Shown: positions 7,902 to 17,149 of the stretch, in pieces | How the letters are laid out: each line of letters opens with the position of its first letter | Position numbering within the stretch: the first letter of the stretch is position 1 | Origin: CTSoil-075 sp042610375 | Lineage (GTDB): Bacteria > Bacillota > Negativicutes > DSM-13327 | Length of the DNA stretch: 64,000 nucleotides | NCBI RefSeq assembly: GCF_042610375.1 | Contig: NZ_JBGJZL010000001.1 | Location: 1-64,000 of the forward strand | Reading direction: 5' to 3' | Notes under the pieces: model-generated | What the model was told of the DNA's origin: nothing | The model's database searches: none | What the model saw: only the letters and a program-made list of their open reading frames with translations | Program-made: the position numbers and the translations under genes

Positions 7902-9821
7902 TTATTTTGCAACTTTAGCTGCTTGTCTAATTATATCATAAACTTGATCATTTGCTGAGATAAAACCATTTAAACCTGTTTTTTTCATCAAAATATTACA
8001 ATCAGACCTCTTATCCGTCATATCTACAAAGGACTTTATAAGATTATTTAATAAAGTTTCATCAAACCCGGGCCTTGCAGCAATGGCATCCTTAGGTATC
8101 GGCTCTGTTTGCGCTAAAATTTCTAAATCTTGAATATTTAAACCTCGTCCGCGAGCTGCTTCGACAGCTTCAGAATAGGTTGCACCTCCATCAACTGTAC
8201 CATCCAGCACAGCATCGATCACTCGATCATGACTGCCTAAGAATATATTTTCTGAGAAAAAAGTTTCAGGTTGTTTACCTTGTTCCAATAATATCGCTTT
8301 AGGATATACATATCCTGAAGCTGACTGCTTGTCAACAAAGGCAAAACGTTTCCCTTGCAAGTGATCAATGGATTTGTATGCTTTATCTTTTCGAGAAATT
8401 ATATAACCATGATAAGATGAATTATGATTCACCACCGTAGTTACCATAGGGATAATATCGCCTTTGCTTTTTGCTGAAACATAGGCAAAAGGAGAGAACC
8501 AACCGATATCGATTGTACCGTTCAGAAGCGATCTCCCTAGGGAATCATAGTCAGAAACAATGATAATTTTAGCTTGACGACCAACTTGTTGGGCAATTTT
8601 TTCTAAAATAGGTGCATAGTTTTCTTTTATATTCTGAGGGGCTGTAAATGGATTAAAGCCAAAGACAATTTCATTACCAGTTTTAAATAAGACTGCAACT
8701 TCTTGTATTTTATCAACAGTTGCTGTCATTTCTTTTGTAAATCGATAAACATCTTCAATGTTTCTTTCTTGCTGAGCAATACTTTGTAAGGAATCTTGCG
8801 TACCTGATGCAATTTCAACCGTAGCAACTCCAATGCTCTCGACAGCCTGAGCCATTTGATCTGTCGTCAATTGTTGATCTTCCGACAAATTACATAATCT
8901 TGCTACAGTAACCTCAATTTCTCTAACGTTACCAACAATTTCACCCATGCTGTCAGCAGAAATACGCGCTAGCTGTTCAATACCATCAATTTTTCCTTTG
9001 CCCTCTTGCATACTCACTGTTACATTTTTAATTTTATCGATAATTTCTTTAACAGTTTCTTCAACTTCGCGAGTAACTGCAGCACTTTCACCAGCTAATT
9101 TACGTACTTCTTCGGCCACCACAGCGAACCCGCGCCCTTGTTCCCCTGCACGTGCGGCCTCAATCGCTGCATTTAGAGCCAGTAAATTAGTTTGGCTGGC
9201 AATTGCTTGAATTTTTCCAACAAAATCACCAATTTTTTTTGAAGCTAAATTGAGTTCTTCTAAATTATTGACTGAAGCTTGTACAACAGAAGCAACTTCT
9301 AGCATGCTGTTACTTGCTTCTGTTATTTGTTGTTGATTTTCCGTCGCCAGTTTAGAGGAGTGCTGACATTGCTCCAAGGCTTGCTTCGAAGCATCAGCTA
9401 CAACTGCTGCATTGGAAGCAATTTCTTCAACCCCAGCCGAAGCTTCCTCTGCACTGCTAGCAGTCGTCTCACTCTCACTCGCAATCTCTTTTGACTGTAA
9501 TGTTAATTTTTTTAGGGCAGTATTATTGTGACCAACAATCCATGCCAATTGCTGGGAGATAAATGACAACTGCCCTGCAATATCATACATATCGATATTC
9601 GATACGAATTTATGTTGATTTAATTTGGAATTGACAGGACTTTTCTCTATTTCTCTAGCCGAACTCCCAATTCTGTTTAAACTAACCGCTGAAAGGATAG
9701 CAACACCAACAAGTAAGATAAGAGTTACTACACTCCCCATAGTTTGATTCAATAAGGATGATATTATACTAATGACGATTATAGTTGACAGGTGAATGGT
9801 TATGATTTTTTTCAATATCAC
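7902..9821 (-). CDS. methyl-accepting chemotaxis protein with C-terminal PhnD-like binding domain
   Basis: A 639-residue chimera. Two hydrophobic helices lie within about the first 50 residues (IITIHLSTIIVISIISSLL and SVVTLILLVGVAILSAV). They are followed by a cytoplasmic receptor signalling coiled coil (about 100-370) with the hallmark IASQTNLLALNAAIEAARAG and GFAVVAEEVRKLA. Residues ~385-630 then match phosphonate/phosphite ABC-type periplasmic binding proteins (GFNPFTAP, IDIGWFSPFAY, GKRFAFVDKQSASGY). With a two-helix hairpin the binding domain would be cytoplasmic. The start is GTG with GGAGG seven bases upstream. It sits alone between glpC and pyk. The ligand is unknown. Confidence 0.9.
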   Translation of the reverse strand: MILKKIITIHLSTIIVISIISSLLNQTMGSVVTLILLVGVAILSAVSLNRIGSSAREIEKSPVNSKLNQHKFVSNIDMYDIAGQLSFISQQLAWIVGHNNTALKKLTLQSKEIASESETTASSAEEASAGVEEIASNAAVVADASKQALEQCQHSSKLATENQQQITEASNSMLEVASVVQASVNNLEELNLASKKIGDFVGKIQAIASQTNLLALNAAIEAARAGEQGRGFAVVAEEVRKLAGESAAVTREVEETVKEIIDKIKNVTVSMQEGKGKIDGIEQLARISADSMGEIVGNVREIEVTVARLCNLSEDQQLTTDQMAQAVESIGVATVEIASGTQDSLQSIAQQERNIEDVYRFTKEMTATVDKIQEVAVLFKTGNEIVFGFNPFTAPQNIKENYAPILEKIAQQVGRQAKIIIVSDYDSLGRSLLNGTIDIGWFSPFAYVSAKSKGDIIPMVTTVVNHNSSYHGYIISRKDKAYKSIDHLQGKRFAFVDKQSASGYVYPKAILLEQGKQPETFFSENIFLGSHDRVIDAVLDGTVDGGATYSEAVEAARGRGLNIQDLEILAQTEPIPKDAIAARPGFDETLLNNLIKSFVDMTDKRSDCNILMKKTGLNGFISANDQVYDIIRQAAKVAK

Positions 9822-9963
9822 TGATGTTCCTCCTTATTCATGCTCACAAATTCACTTGGACTGCCAAATTCAGCTTTCCCCGTGCTTTTTTATCAGCAAT
9901 GATTATAGGGTGGAAATCAATCACCTGACAAAATATAACGCACTAGAATCCGATCATCGTTTC

Positions 9964-11166
9964 TTACTTAGCTTTTTCATACGATTTACGAACTAATGTC
10001 ATTGGATGCAAGGTTTTTACTTTAGCACCATGCCCAATTTGTAAACGACAAGTCCCGCATTCGCAAACTGCTGTATCTAGGCCACTTGCTTTAATTTTTT
10101 CAAATAAAGGTGTACCAATTTTCATGGCAATATCATACTTATCATCTTTAAAACCATAGTTTCCTGAAATACCACAGCATCCTGCATCGGCATTTTCAAC
10201 TTCAAGTCCTGGGATCATTTCTAGTAAGTCAAGACCAGGTAATCCCATACCTTGTGCACGTAAATGACAAGGGGAATGATAAATATACTTTTCTTTCAAA
10301 GTACCAAAATTAGTATTCAATCGGCCTTTTTCATCAAGTTCAAGCAAAAATTCAGCAGCATCATATAAATGCTTGGCATATTCATGAGCGCCTTCAATAT
10401 GGAATAATTCTTGATATTCCTGTTTGAGCATTAATCCACAGCTTGTGCAACAAGTAATAACTGGATATCCCTTATCCGTCCATTTCTTGAGAATGTTGAT
10501 ATTAATGCGTGCATTTGCTTCAGCTTCATCTAAGAAGCCATTAACAACAAGGGGAGAACCGCAACATACTAAATCTTCTTCAACAATCACTTCGAATTTA
10601 TTGGCTTGCATAACAGCGACAAAATCCATTCCTACTTGTGGATCATTATAGTTAATGAAACAGCCAGGATAAAATACGACTTTATCAGTATAGCTTTTTT
10701 GTTTTAGTGCTTTAAATTGTTTGATAAATGATGTGGATGCATAAGGTGGCAGTGGCGCTTTATCAGATATGCCAATGCTCTTCATAATACCACGACTCAT
10801 GGACATACCTAAATTAGCGAAAAACGCTCCGCCAGGAATAGCAGATGCCATCTTCGCAGCTTGTTCACCATGGGATAAAATCCAATCTCTCTTACTTTGT
10901 TTACGCACTTTATAATGTTTTGCTCGTGCTAACATATTCAAAGTAGAAATAGGCACCCCTGATGGACATGACATATCACAATTTTTACAATTTGAACAAT
11001 ATTCAAGAGATGGTTCTACATCGTCATGAGACAATCTCATTCTTTCTAATGCTGGACCAACCATTTTAGGACCACGAAATTTAGGGGTCGCAGCGGTCAC
11101 TGGGCAATGGGCAACACATACGGTACACGCTGTACAACTGTCTGGATTATTATGATGTTTCTTCAT
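9964..11166 (-). CDS. glpC: anaerobic glycerol-3-phosphate dehydrogenase, iron-sulfur subunit C
   Basis: GlpC anchors the GlpAB dehydrogenase to the membrane and carries electrons from glycerol 3-phosphate to quinone. The 400-residue protein opens with two 4Fe-4S motifs, CTACTVCVAHCP and CSNCKNCDMSCP. It then has two cysteine-rich CCG domains: CC...HSPCHL near residue 310 and ADAGCCGISGNYG near 345. Predicted to be peripheral, as no long membrane helix is visible. ATG start with GGGAG upstream, 15 bases after glpB. Gene order glpA-glpB-glpC as in E. coli. Confidence 0.93.
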   Translation of the reverse strand: MKKHHNNPDSCTACTVCVAHCPVTAATPKFRGPKMVGPALERMRLSHDDVEPSLEYCSNCKNCDMSCPSGVPISTLNMLARAKHYKVRKQSKRDWILSHGEQAAKMASAIPGGAFFANLGMSMSRGIMKSIGISDKAPLPPYASTSFIKQFKALKQKSYTDKVVFYPGCFINYNDPQVGMDFVAVMQANKFEVIVEEDLVCCGSPLVVNGFLDEAEANARININILKKWTDKGYPVITCCTSCGLMLKQEYQELFHIEGAHEYAKHLYDAAEFLLELDEKGRLNTNFGTLKEKYIYHSPCHLRAQGMGLPGLDLLEMIPGLEVENADAGCCGISGNYGFKDDKYDIAMKIGTPLFEKIKASGLDTAVCECGTCRLQIGHGAKVKTLHPMTLVRKSYEKAK

Positions 11167-11181
11167 TATATTATTCTCCCT

Positions 11182-12429
11182 TTACACTGACATAGCTGCT
11201 TGATAACCTGACGCTAAAGCTACACCATTACCTGATTTCTCAAAGCAGAAATCATAGCCGCGCAGATTACGTCCGGCAACAAAGACATTGGTTAATACCA
11301 CTTTGCCAACCTCATCAAGAGGACGCATTTTTTCATCAACACTAATCCCAATTAGGGCAAAAGGTTGAGGTTCATTAGAGAACAAAGACATATTTGCCCA
11401 AAGCTCATGATCGGATGGAGCTGCAATTGGCAAATTGAAAATAGGTTCAATGACATTTTCAGGTTCTGCAACTAGACCGCCACCATAAAAACCACCATTT
11501 GCTAAAATAAAAGATTTTGCATAATAAGTGCGTTCGCGATCAATACCAGCAGTAATGACTGCGGTGCACTGACCATCTTTAACGATAGACCGAGCAACTG
11601 TCGCCTGTTCCACAATACGCACGCCATTCTTTTTGAGATAACGGAGCATCATCGTCCGAAGGCGCAGACCAGTGATAGATGGTGGTACAGAAGCACATTC
11701 AACAAACGTACATTTGAGAGATTTTTGTAAATTATCTAGGATACGATAATCAGGGCTCGTACCAAGAACAGGAGGAATCACAACAACACTTCCTGGTTTA
11801 ATAACTGCACGCATTTTCTGAGTACATTCAGCAAGACCTTGCTCAGTATCAAGTAAGCGAGCTACATCAAGAGCAGTCACATCACGTCCATCAGCAAGTC
11901 CTGGATCAATCATAACAACTTCATAGGTCTTTTCTGTAAAACCAGGAAGTTTTTTTAGGTTTTTACTGATTAAATGTGGATAAAAGTCTTTGAGAGCTTC
12001 AAAACCAAGTACCACTACATGATTAGCTTCTTTAAGTTTAGTTGTATCCATGGTTTTTGGAACTAAACAAGTAGGTTTCAGAGTACCTGCCGCTGTTGGA
12101 ATCCATTGCATTTCATTTAAATTACCAAGGTATGGATAACCTTCTTGTGCACATATTTCTTTAAAAAATTCAATTGATTTCTCAATTGCTGGACGTCCGA
12201 TTTTTTTATACGGATGTTCAGTATCAACTTGCAGCAATCCTGCGCTTGGAGTTGCTGCTGGCTCTCCACCATTTACATACCCCATCACATCAACAATGCC
12301 ACCGCCAATTGTAAGCGTTCCTGCTCCTAAAGATAACAAGGTGACTTTCTTATTATTTTTTACGGAAACGGCTGCAGCCATAAGGCCTGACAACCCTCCA
12401 CCAATCACAATTACATCATTTTCCCTCAT
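11182..12429 (-). CDS. glpB: anaerobic glycerol-3-phosphate dehydrogenase subunit B
   Basis: GlpB is the FMN/FAD-binding second subunit of the anaerobic dehydrogenase. The N-terminus VIVIGGGLSGLMAAA is a Rossmann dinucleotide-binding loop, and the C-terminus carries AGRNLRGYDF and SGNGVALASGY, family features near the flavin. I choose the internal ATG (MRENDVIVIGGG) because GGAG lies nine bases upstream, although the frame is open five codons further. The start overlaps the end of glpA by 14 bases, implying translational coupling. About 415 residues, typical length. Confidence 0.92.
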   Translation of the reverse strand: MRENDVIVIGGGLSGLMAAAVSVKNNKKVTLLSLGAGTLTIGGGIVDVMGYVNGGEPAATPSAGLLQVDTEHPYKKIGRPAIEKSIEFFKEICAQEGYPYLGNLNEMQWIPTAAGTLKPTCLVPKTMDTTKLKEANHVVVLGFEALKDFYPHLISKNLKKLPGFTEKTYEVVMIDPGLADGRDVTALDVARLLDTEQGLAECTQKMRAVIKPGSVVVIPPVLGTSPDYRILDNLQKSLKCTFVECASVPPSITGLRLRTMMLRYLKKNGVRIVEQATVARSIVKDGQCTAVITAGIDRERTYYAKSFILANGGFYGGGLVAEPENVIEPIFNLPIAAPSDHELWANMSLFSNEPQPFALIGISVDEKMRPLDEVGKVVLTNVFVAGRNLRGYDFCFEKSGNGVALASGYQAAMSV

Positions 12430-14032
12430 TATTAATCGCTCCATTTATGTTTAACGTTCCTTCGTAAATTCCTCGAGTTAATTCCATTTCACGCATTACA
12501 TTGCCCCACAAAATAGGACGAATGCCTTTCCAGCGAGCTTGTAAGAATTCTTTAAATAAAGCATTTGTATCTTTACCCCATGCTAAACCATCAGCATCTA
12601 CGGCACCTACACTGCGGAATGTACAGAAAGCACCTTGACAAGTCCCCATCCCCATACGAGTTTTACGACGAACATCACTAATCATATGACTCGTTTCATC
12701 TGCTGCTGCTTCTTCGATTTCAGCGAGTGTAACATTTTCACATTCGCAGACAAGTTGACGTTTTTCAGGTTTTTCTTGCATACGGGCAACAACTTTTTCA
12801 AGACCCGCTGACCCAAGTCTGGATGCCGCTAAATCAGCACCATAGGAAGGGAAATATTTACGTGCTTTAGTCATCAATTCTGGCGATGCATCATCAACTA
12901 AAGGCTCAATAGCAGTCCGACAAGGTGTTTTTACATTTAAATAATTACATACCAAATCTGTTACTTTTTCACCCATTAAGCGATAGGTAGTGAATTTACC
13001 ACCAACAACACTGACAAAACCTTTTAAGCCATCATGAGCATGATCAAGAGTAACAAAACCACGAGATGCACCACGACCTTTGGCATTTGGATCAGCACTA
13101 TAGAGAGGACGAGTACCTGCAAAAGCACGGAGCATACGATAGTTTCTCAAATCTTCAAATAAAGCTTCACCGATATTTAAAAGTTCTACCACTTCTTTTG
13201 CATTCGGAATCGTATCATCAGGATTTTTTACTGATGCGGAAGTCGTTCCTAAAATTGTAATGGATCCATGAGGTACAAAAATATCACCATCTGATGCAGG
13301 GCGCAACCTGTTGATGATTCGACTAGTAATACGATGATTGAAAGCAATTAGCGTCCCTCTATCAGGCTGAACATTTACCGAAATCCCTGCGAGTGCAGCA
13401 ATTTCACCAGCCCAAGAACCAGCAGCACTTACGACAAAGTCACAGGCAATATTACTAATTTCCCCTGTCAATGTATTACGAACCTTGATACCTACGACTT
13501 GATTATTGCTATGTTCAATACCAACAACTGTCGTATATGTCATGACCCGACCACCGTATTTGCGAGCGGATGCTACATTCTGCCATACCATACGGAAACC
13601 ATCAATGGCAGCATCTGGCACTCTGTATACGGACTGAATTTTAGAACTCAGATTAGGTTCCAAACGACGAGCTTCTGCTACTGAAATTGGAATCGCTGGA
13701 ATACCTACTTTTGCACACGCTTCTAACCACTTAGGTTCAAATGATTCATCATCTAAAGGAGTGCGGACAAAGAAACCTTCTGTTTGCTCGACACAATGCT
13801 TACCAATCTTGCGAAGAATGGTATTTTCTTCAATACACTCTTGCCCAGCTTCCGCATCTTTTACTGCATAACGTCCACCACTATGAAGTAGTCCATGATA
13901 ACGTGAACTCGTACCATACGCCAAGTCCTGTTGTTCAAGAAGAATTGCATCGACTCCTCGCATGCATAAATCTCGTAGAATACCAACTCCTGTGGCACCG
14001 CCACCAATTACAACAACTGTCGCCTTTTCCAT
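12416..14032 (-). CDS. glpA: anaerobic glycerol-3-phosphate dehydrogenase subunit A
   Basis: Catalytic FAD subunit oxidising sn-glycerol 3-phosphate to dihydroxyacetone phosphate. The 538 residues show the FAD loop VVVIGGGATGVGILRDL, the GTSSRYHGLLHSGGRYA segment of the DAO/GlpD family and GGKFTTYRLM near residue 345. A C-terminal BFD-type [2Fe-2S] domain has CECENVT and GTCQGAFC cysteines (about residues 425-475). That domain separates GlpA from aerobic GlpD. ATG start with AAGGGG. Transcribed after glpK with a 163-base gap that contains only weak hairpins. Confidence 0.94.
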   Translation of the reverse strand: MEKATVVVIGGGATGVGILRDLCMRGVDAILLEQQDLAYGTSSRYHGLLHSGGRYAVKDAEAGQECIEENTILRKIGKHCVEQTEGFFVRTPLDDESFEPKWLEACAKVGIPAIPISVAEARRLEPNLSSKIQSVYRVPDAAIDGFRMVWQNVASARKYGGRVMTYTTVVGIEHSNNQVVGIKVRNTLTGEISNIACDFVVSAAGSWAGEIAALAGISVNVQPDRGTLIAFNHRITSRIINRLRPASDGDIFVPHGSITILGTTSASVKNPDDTIPNAKEVVELLNIGEALFEDLRNYRMLRAFAGTRPLYSADPNAKGRGASRGFVTLDHAHDGLKGFVSVVGGKFTTYRLMGEKVTDLVCNYLNVKTPCRTAIEPLVDDASPELMTKARKYFPSYGADLAASRLGSAGLEKVVARMQEKPEKRQLVCECENVTLAEIEEAAADETSHMISDVRRKTRMGMGTCQGAFCTFRSVGAVDADGLAWGKDTNALFKEFLQARWKGIRPILWGNVMREMELTRGIYEGTLNINGAINNEGK

Positions 14033-14195
14033 CTCAATACCCCTTCTATAAAATTAAATACGCTAGGATGCCTCTCATCCTTTAGATTGCCATATAACCC
14101 TATAGGTAGACAGACAATCCCCTTGTACTCGTTTAACCGAACACAAAGGGATCTCTTATCTCAACCCTTACGTTATATAATTGATACTTTTATAA

Positions 14196-15689
14196 TTAGT
14201 CTTCCCAATCCATTGAACGTTTAACCGCTTTTTGCCAACCTTTATAAAGTTTAGCGCTTTTTTCAGCGTCCATAGCAGGTTCAAAACGATTATCTAGTTG
14301 CCATGTGCTAACAAGATCTTCCTTAGTTTTCCACACGCCAACAGCCAAACCTGCAAGATAAGCTGCACCAAGAGCAGTTGTTTCAGTGATTTTTGGACGA
14401 TCAACAGGAACGCCTAAAATATCAGCTTGGAATTGCATTAACAAGTTGTTAGCAACAGCACCGCCGTCAACTTTCAAAGCTTGTAATTTAATGTTAGAAT
14501 CAGCTTCCATTGCGCTTAGTACATCTTTTGTTTGATAAGCCATGGAATCTAAAGTCGCACGAACAAGGTGAGACTTAGTTGTACCACGAGTCAAACCAAA
14601 GATAGCACCCCGAGCTTTCATATCCCAGTATGGAGCGCCAAGACCAACAAAGGCTGGTACTACATAAACACCGTCAGCATCTGCAACTTTTTTAGCAATA
14701 TACTCAGAATCAGGAGCAGCTTCAATCAAGCGAAGACCATCACGTAACCATTGTACCGCAGATCCGGCAACAAAGATACTACCTTCAAGAGCATAATCTA
14801 CTTTTCCATCAATTCCCCAAGCAATTGTAGTGAGCAAACCATTTTTGGATTCATACACTTCATCACCAGTGTTCATTAACATGAAGCAACCAGTACCATA
14901 AGTGTTTTTCGCCATACCCGGTTTGAAGCAAGTTTGACCAAATAAAGCAGCTTGTTGGTCACCAGCAGCACCAGAAATAGGCACAGATGCACCAAAGATA
15001 GCAATATCAGTTGAACCATATACTTCGCTGGAAGATTTAACTTCAGGAAGAATGCATGCTGGTACATTCAAATATTCAAGAAGTTTTTCATCCCATTTGA
15101 GTTCGCGAATGTTATACATTAATGTACGGGAAGCATTGGAATAATCAGTTACATGAACTTTTCCGCCAGTCAATTTCCAAATCAACCAAGTATCAATGGT
15201 ACCGAATAAAAGTTCACATTTATCAGCTTTAGCACGAGCGCCTTCTACTGTATCCAAAATCCATTTAGCTTTTGTACCAGAGAAATAAGCATCAACTACT
15301 AAACCAGTTTTTTGTCTGAATTCAGCTTCTAAGCCTTTAGCTTTCAAATCGTTACAAATATCCATTGTTTGACGTGACTGCCAAACGATTGCATTATAAA
15401 TTGGTCTGCCAGTTGTCTTATCCCAAACGACTGTAGTTTCCCGTTGATTTGTAATACCAATAGCAGAAATATCATGAGGGCTAATGCCCGCTTCTTTCAC
15501 AACTTGTTTCATGACTTCAATTTGGGTACTCCAAATTTCATCTGCATCATGCTCAACCCAACCAGTTTTAGGGAAAATTTGTGTAAATTCTTTTTGTGCT
15601 ACTGCAACAATATTGGAATCTTGATCAAAAATAATTGCCCGATTACTAGTTGTACCTGCATCAAGTGCCATTACATATTTTTTAGTCAT
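14196..15689 (-). CDS. glpK: glycerol kinase
   Basis: Phosphorylates glycerol to sn-glycerol 3-phosphate with ATP. The 497-residue FGGY-family kinase starts MALDAGTTSNRAIIFDQ (phosphate-1 loop) and shows GITNQRET and the late KVDGGAVANNLLMQ with TTALGAAYLAG. Length is that of bacterial GlpK. ATG start with AGGAGTG. It follows glpF by 204 bases, a gap occupied by a copy of the dispersed structured repeat. In Firmicutes GlpK is activated by PTS phosphorylation at a His in the central region; I did not confirm that site here. Confidence 0.97.
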   Translation of the reverse strand: MTKKYVMALDAGTTSNRAIIFDQDSNIVAVAQKEFTQIFPKTGWVEHDADEIWSTQIEVMKQVVKEAGISPHDISAIGITNQRETTVVWDKTTGRPIYNAIVWQSRQTMDICNDLKAKGLEAEFRQKTGLVVDAYFSGTKAKWILDTVEGARAKADKCELLFGTIDTWLIWKLTGGKVHVTDYSNASRTLMYNIRELKWDEKLLEYLNVPACILPEVKSSSEVYGSTDIAIFGASVPISGAAGDQQAALFGQTCFKPGMAKNTYGTGCFMLMNTGDEVYESKNGLLTTIAWGIDGKVDYALEGSIFVAGSAVQWLRDGLRLIEAAPDSEYIAKKVADADGVYVVPAFVGLGAPYWDMKARGAIFGLTRGTTKSHLVRATLDSMAYQTKDVLSAMEADSNIKLQALKVDGGAVANNLLMQFQADILGVPVDRPKITETTALGAAYLAGLAVGVWKTKEDLVSTWQLDNRFEPAMDAEKSAKLYKGWQKAVKRSMDWED

Positions 15690-15741
15690 TTTTAAAAGTC
15701 ACTCCTTCTATTTTTATGTTTATTTAACATACTCTTTTTAG

Positions 15742-15835
15742 GGAATCAAGAAAGCATAACACCTTCTTGATTCCAAGCGAGAAGGACTCAGGCTTTTGCC
15801 TGCATCTAAGGAGTTGGGAAAAGCCAAGTCCTTTT
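15742..15835 (-). repeat. dispersed three-hairpin repeat, copy 1 (glpF-glpK gap)
   Basis: Read on the minus strand, AAGGACTTGG pairs with CCAACTCCTT (9 of 10 pairs), CAGGC pairs with GCCTG around AAAA, and GGAATCAAGAA pairs perfectly with TTCTTGATTCC (11 bp). The same three-stem arrangement with related linker sequence occurs at 28245, 37494 and 48552. This copy is in the same orientation as the flanking genes; the other three are antisense to theirs. The last hairpin lacks a T tract, so it is not an obvious terminator. Confidence 0.7.
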
Positions 15836-15893
15836 CTCATAAGGTCGACAATAACAACACAACTGACTTATAATAATGGATCTTTACTTTGTA

Positions 15894-16634
15894 TTAAACG
15901 ATTCCAGCACCTTTGCAAACTGCGAAAGCAACGATTGCACCAATCATTGGAGCAACTACAGGAATCCAAGAATAACCCCAATCGGAATCACCTTTGCCAG
16001 CGATTGGCAGAATTGCATGTGCAATACGAGGACCAAGGTCACGAGCAGGGTTTAATGCATAACCAGTAGGACCGCCAACACATAAACCTAGAGCCCAAAT
16101 TAACATTGAAACCATGTAAGGACCAACGCCAACACCAAAGCCAGTAGTTCCAGTAACACCTTTACTGAAAATAGTAAAGATACCAATCAACAATAATGCC
16201 GTTGCAATGACTTCACAAATGATGTTAGCCATTGTATTACGAATTGCAGGACCAGTTGAGAATACTGCAAGTTTCAAACCTTTATCTTCAGTAACTTCCC
16301 AATGCGGAAGGTATAATAACCAAGTAAGAACACCACCAGCAATACCACCAGCCATTTCAGCGCCCATGGTAGCGATAGCTCCACCCCAACTACCATAAGT
16401 ATTGAAAGCCATTTGTTTGAATAATGTAACTGCTGGATTAAGATCGGCTTGAGGAGCACCTGTAGCAACAGCAGCAAAGATACCCATTAATACTGCTAAA
16501 GCCCAACCTGTAGTAATAACAATCCAACCGCCGCCATTACCTTTAGAATCCTTCAAAAGGCAGTTTGCAACAACGCTGCAACCAAAAGTTAAAAGAATCA
16601 TAGTACCAAAAAATTCACCAAATAAATTTGTCAT
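15894..16634 (-). CDS. glpF: glycerol uptake facilitator (aquaglyceroporin)
   Basis: A 246-residue membrane channel of the MIP family letting glycerol diffuse into the cell. Both half-helix motifs are present: DLNPAVTLF near residue 65 and ALNPARDLGPR near 190. The Asp after the second NPAR is typical of glycerol-conducting rather than water-only members. Six hydrophobic helices are apparent, from the N-terminal FFGTMILLTFGCSVV onwards. ATG start with AAGGGGG. It is the first gene of the glpFK-glpABC run and is preceded by a long leader with a terminator. Confidence 0.95.
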   Translation of the reverse strand: MTNLFGEFFGTMILLTFGCSVVANCLLKDSKGNGGGWIVITTGWALAVLMGIFAAVATGAPQADLNPAVTLFKQMAFNTYGSWGGAIATMGAEMAGGIAGGVLTWLLYLPHWEVTEDKGLKLAVFSTGPAIRNTMANIICEVIATALLLIGIFTIFSKGVTGTTGFGVGVGPYMVSMLIWALGLCVGGPTGYALNPARDLGPRIAHAILPIAGKGDSDWGYSWIPVVAPMIGAIVAFAVCKGAGIV

Positions 16635-16751
16635 AAGTCCAAATCCCCCTTTAATATACGTTAGAAACTATCTATCGATCACCTGAGGATAAAAAATATT
16701 TTCTGTTTTCTCCCTTATTCACCACCTTTTACCATTAAATATTTAGATAAA

Positions 16752-16819
16752 AAAGAGAACCCCATTCACACCCCTATGCATATATCTATATCAGTAGAGG
16801 AATAAACGGACTTCTCTTT
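16752..16819 (-). promoter_or_regulatory. leader terminator ahead of glpF, candidate GlpP antitermination site
   Basis: On the minus strand AAAGAGAA (16812-16819) pairs with TTCTCTTT (16752-16759), which runs straight into a T tract, the form of an intrinsic terminator. It lies about 120 bases upstream of the glpF start and downstream of the candidate promoter. In Bacillus, GlpP with glycerol 3-phosphate prevents termination in just such leaders of glpFK and glpD. The loop is long (about 52 bases), so a more elaborate fold is likely. The assignment to GlpP is inference from the adjacent glpP gene. Confidence 0.5.
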
Positions 16820-16899
16820 ATCTCTAGTCCCAGATTATGCAGTTCCAATTTAAATCTAACTACTTCTTTATCTATTTGATTCGACATCTTTTTATAATC

Positions 16900-17100
16900 T
16901 CCTGCTAAATATACTGAAAATTATAACTTTTTGTCACTGTTTATTTTGTAGTTTTTTGTCATATAATATCAGTATTCTACACGTTGATTGAAAATTCCTG
17001 CACTAGTAACTTATTTTTTTTACTAAATGCTTTTTATTCATGTTAACCATTCTCTTGTTCTATACTCATAGTATTCTGCACACGCATTTAAAACTCCTGC
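16900..17100. repeat. degenerate direct repeats between glpP and glpF
   Basis: The gap between glpF and glpP (16635-17149) has no gene. AGTATTCT...CAC...ATT...AAAA..TCCTGC occurs at 16971-17001 and again 99 bases later at 17070-17100, identical at 24 of 31 positions. A third CTCCTGCT..A...ACTGAA element at 16899 resembles the sequence following the second copy at 17094, giving a spacing of about 96-99 bases. They could be protein-binding sites, duplicated promoters or decayed duplications. Also present is the possible promoter noted separately. Confidence 0.45.
16908..16937 (-). promoter_or_regulatory. possible glpF promoter
   Basis: Minus strand GTGACA (16932-16937) and TATATT (16908-16913) are separated by 18 bases. 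Five of six bases match in each hexamer. This would start a leader of about 265 bases that contains the terminator at 16752-16819. The region is very AT-rich, so chance matches are expected and confidence is low. Confidence 0.35.
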
Positions 17101-17149
17101 TTGAATTTACTGAATTTATAAAAATTTATTATCTTTTTCTGCAAATGTA

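Noticed and set aside
8947..9210. Plus-strand frame within the receptor gene; similar ones at 26647-27033 and 43499-43810
   Set aside because: All three share the same translated stretch because they are antisense to the conserved chemoreceptor hairpin. They reflect codon constraint, not a real antisense family.
14033..14195. Hairpins between glpK and glpA (for example AGGATG/CATCCT at 14065-14081, and 14117-14152) as a second GlpP terminator
   Set aside because: The stems are short or mismatched and lack a T tract, so I could not support a terminator or antiterminator there.
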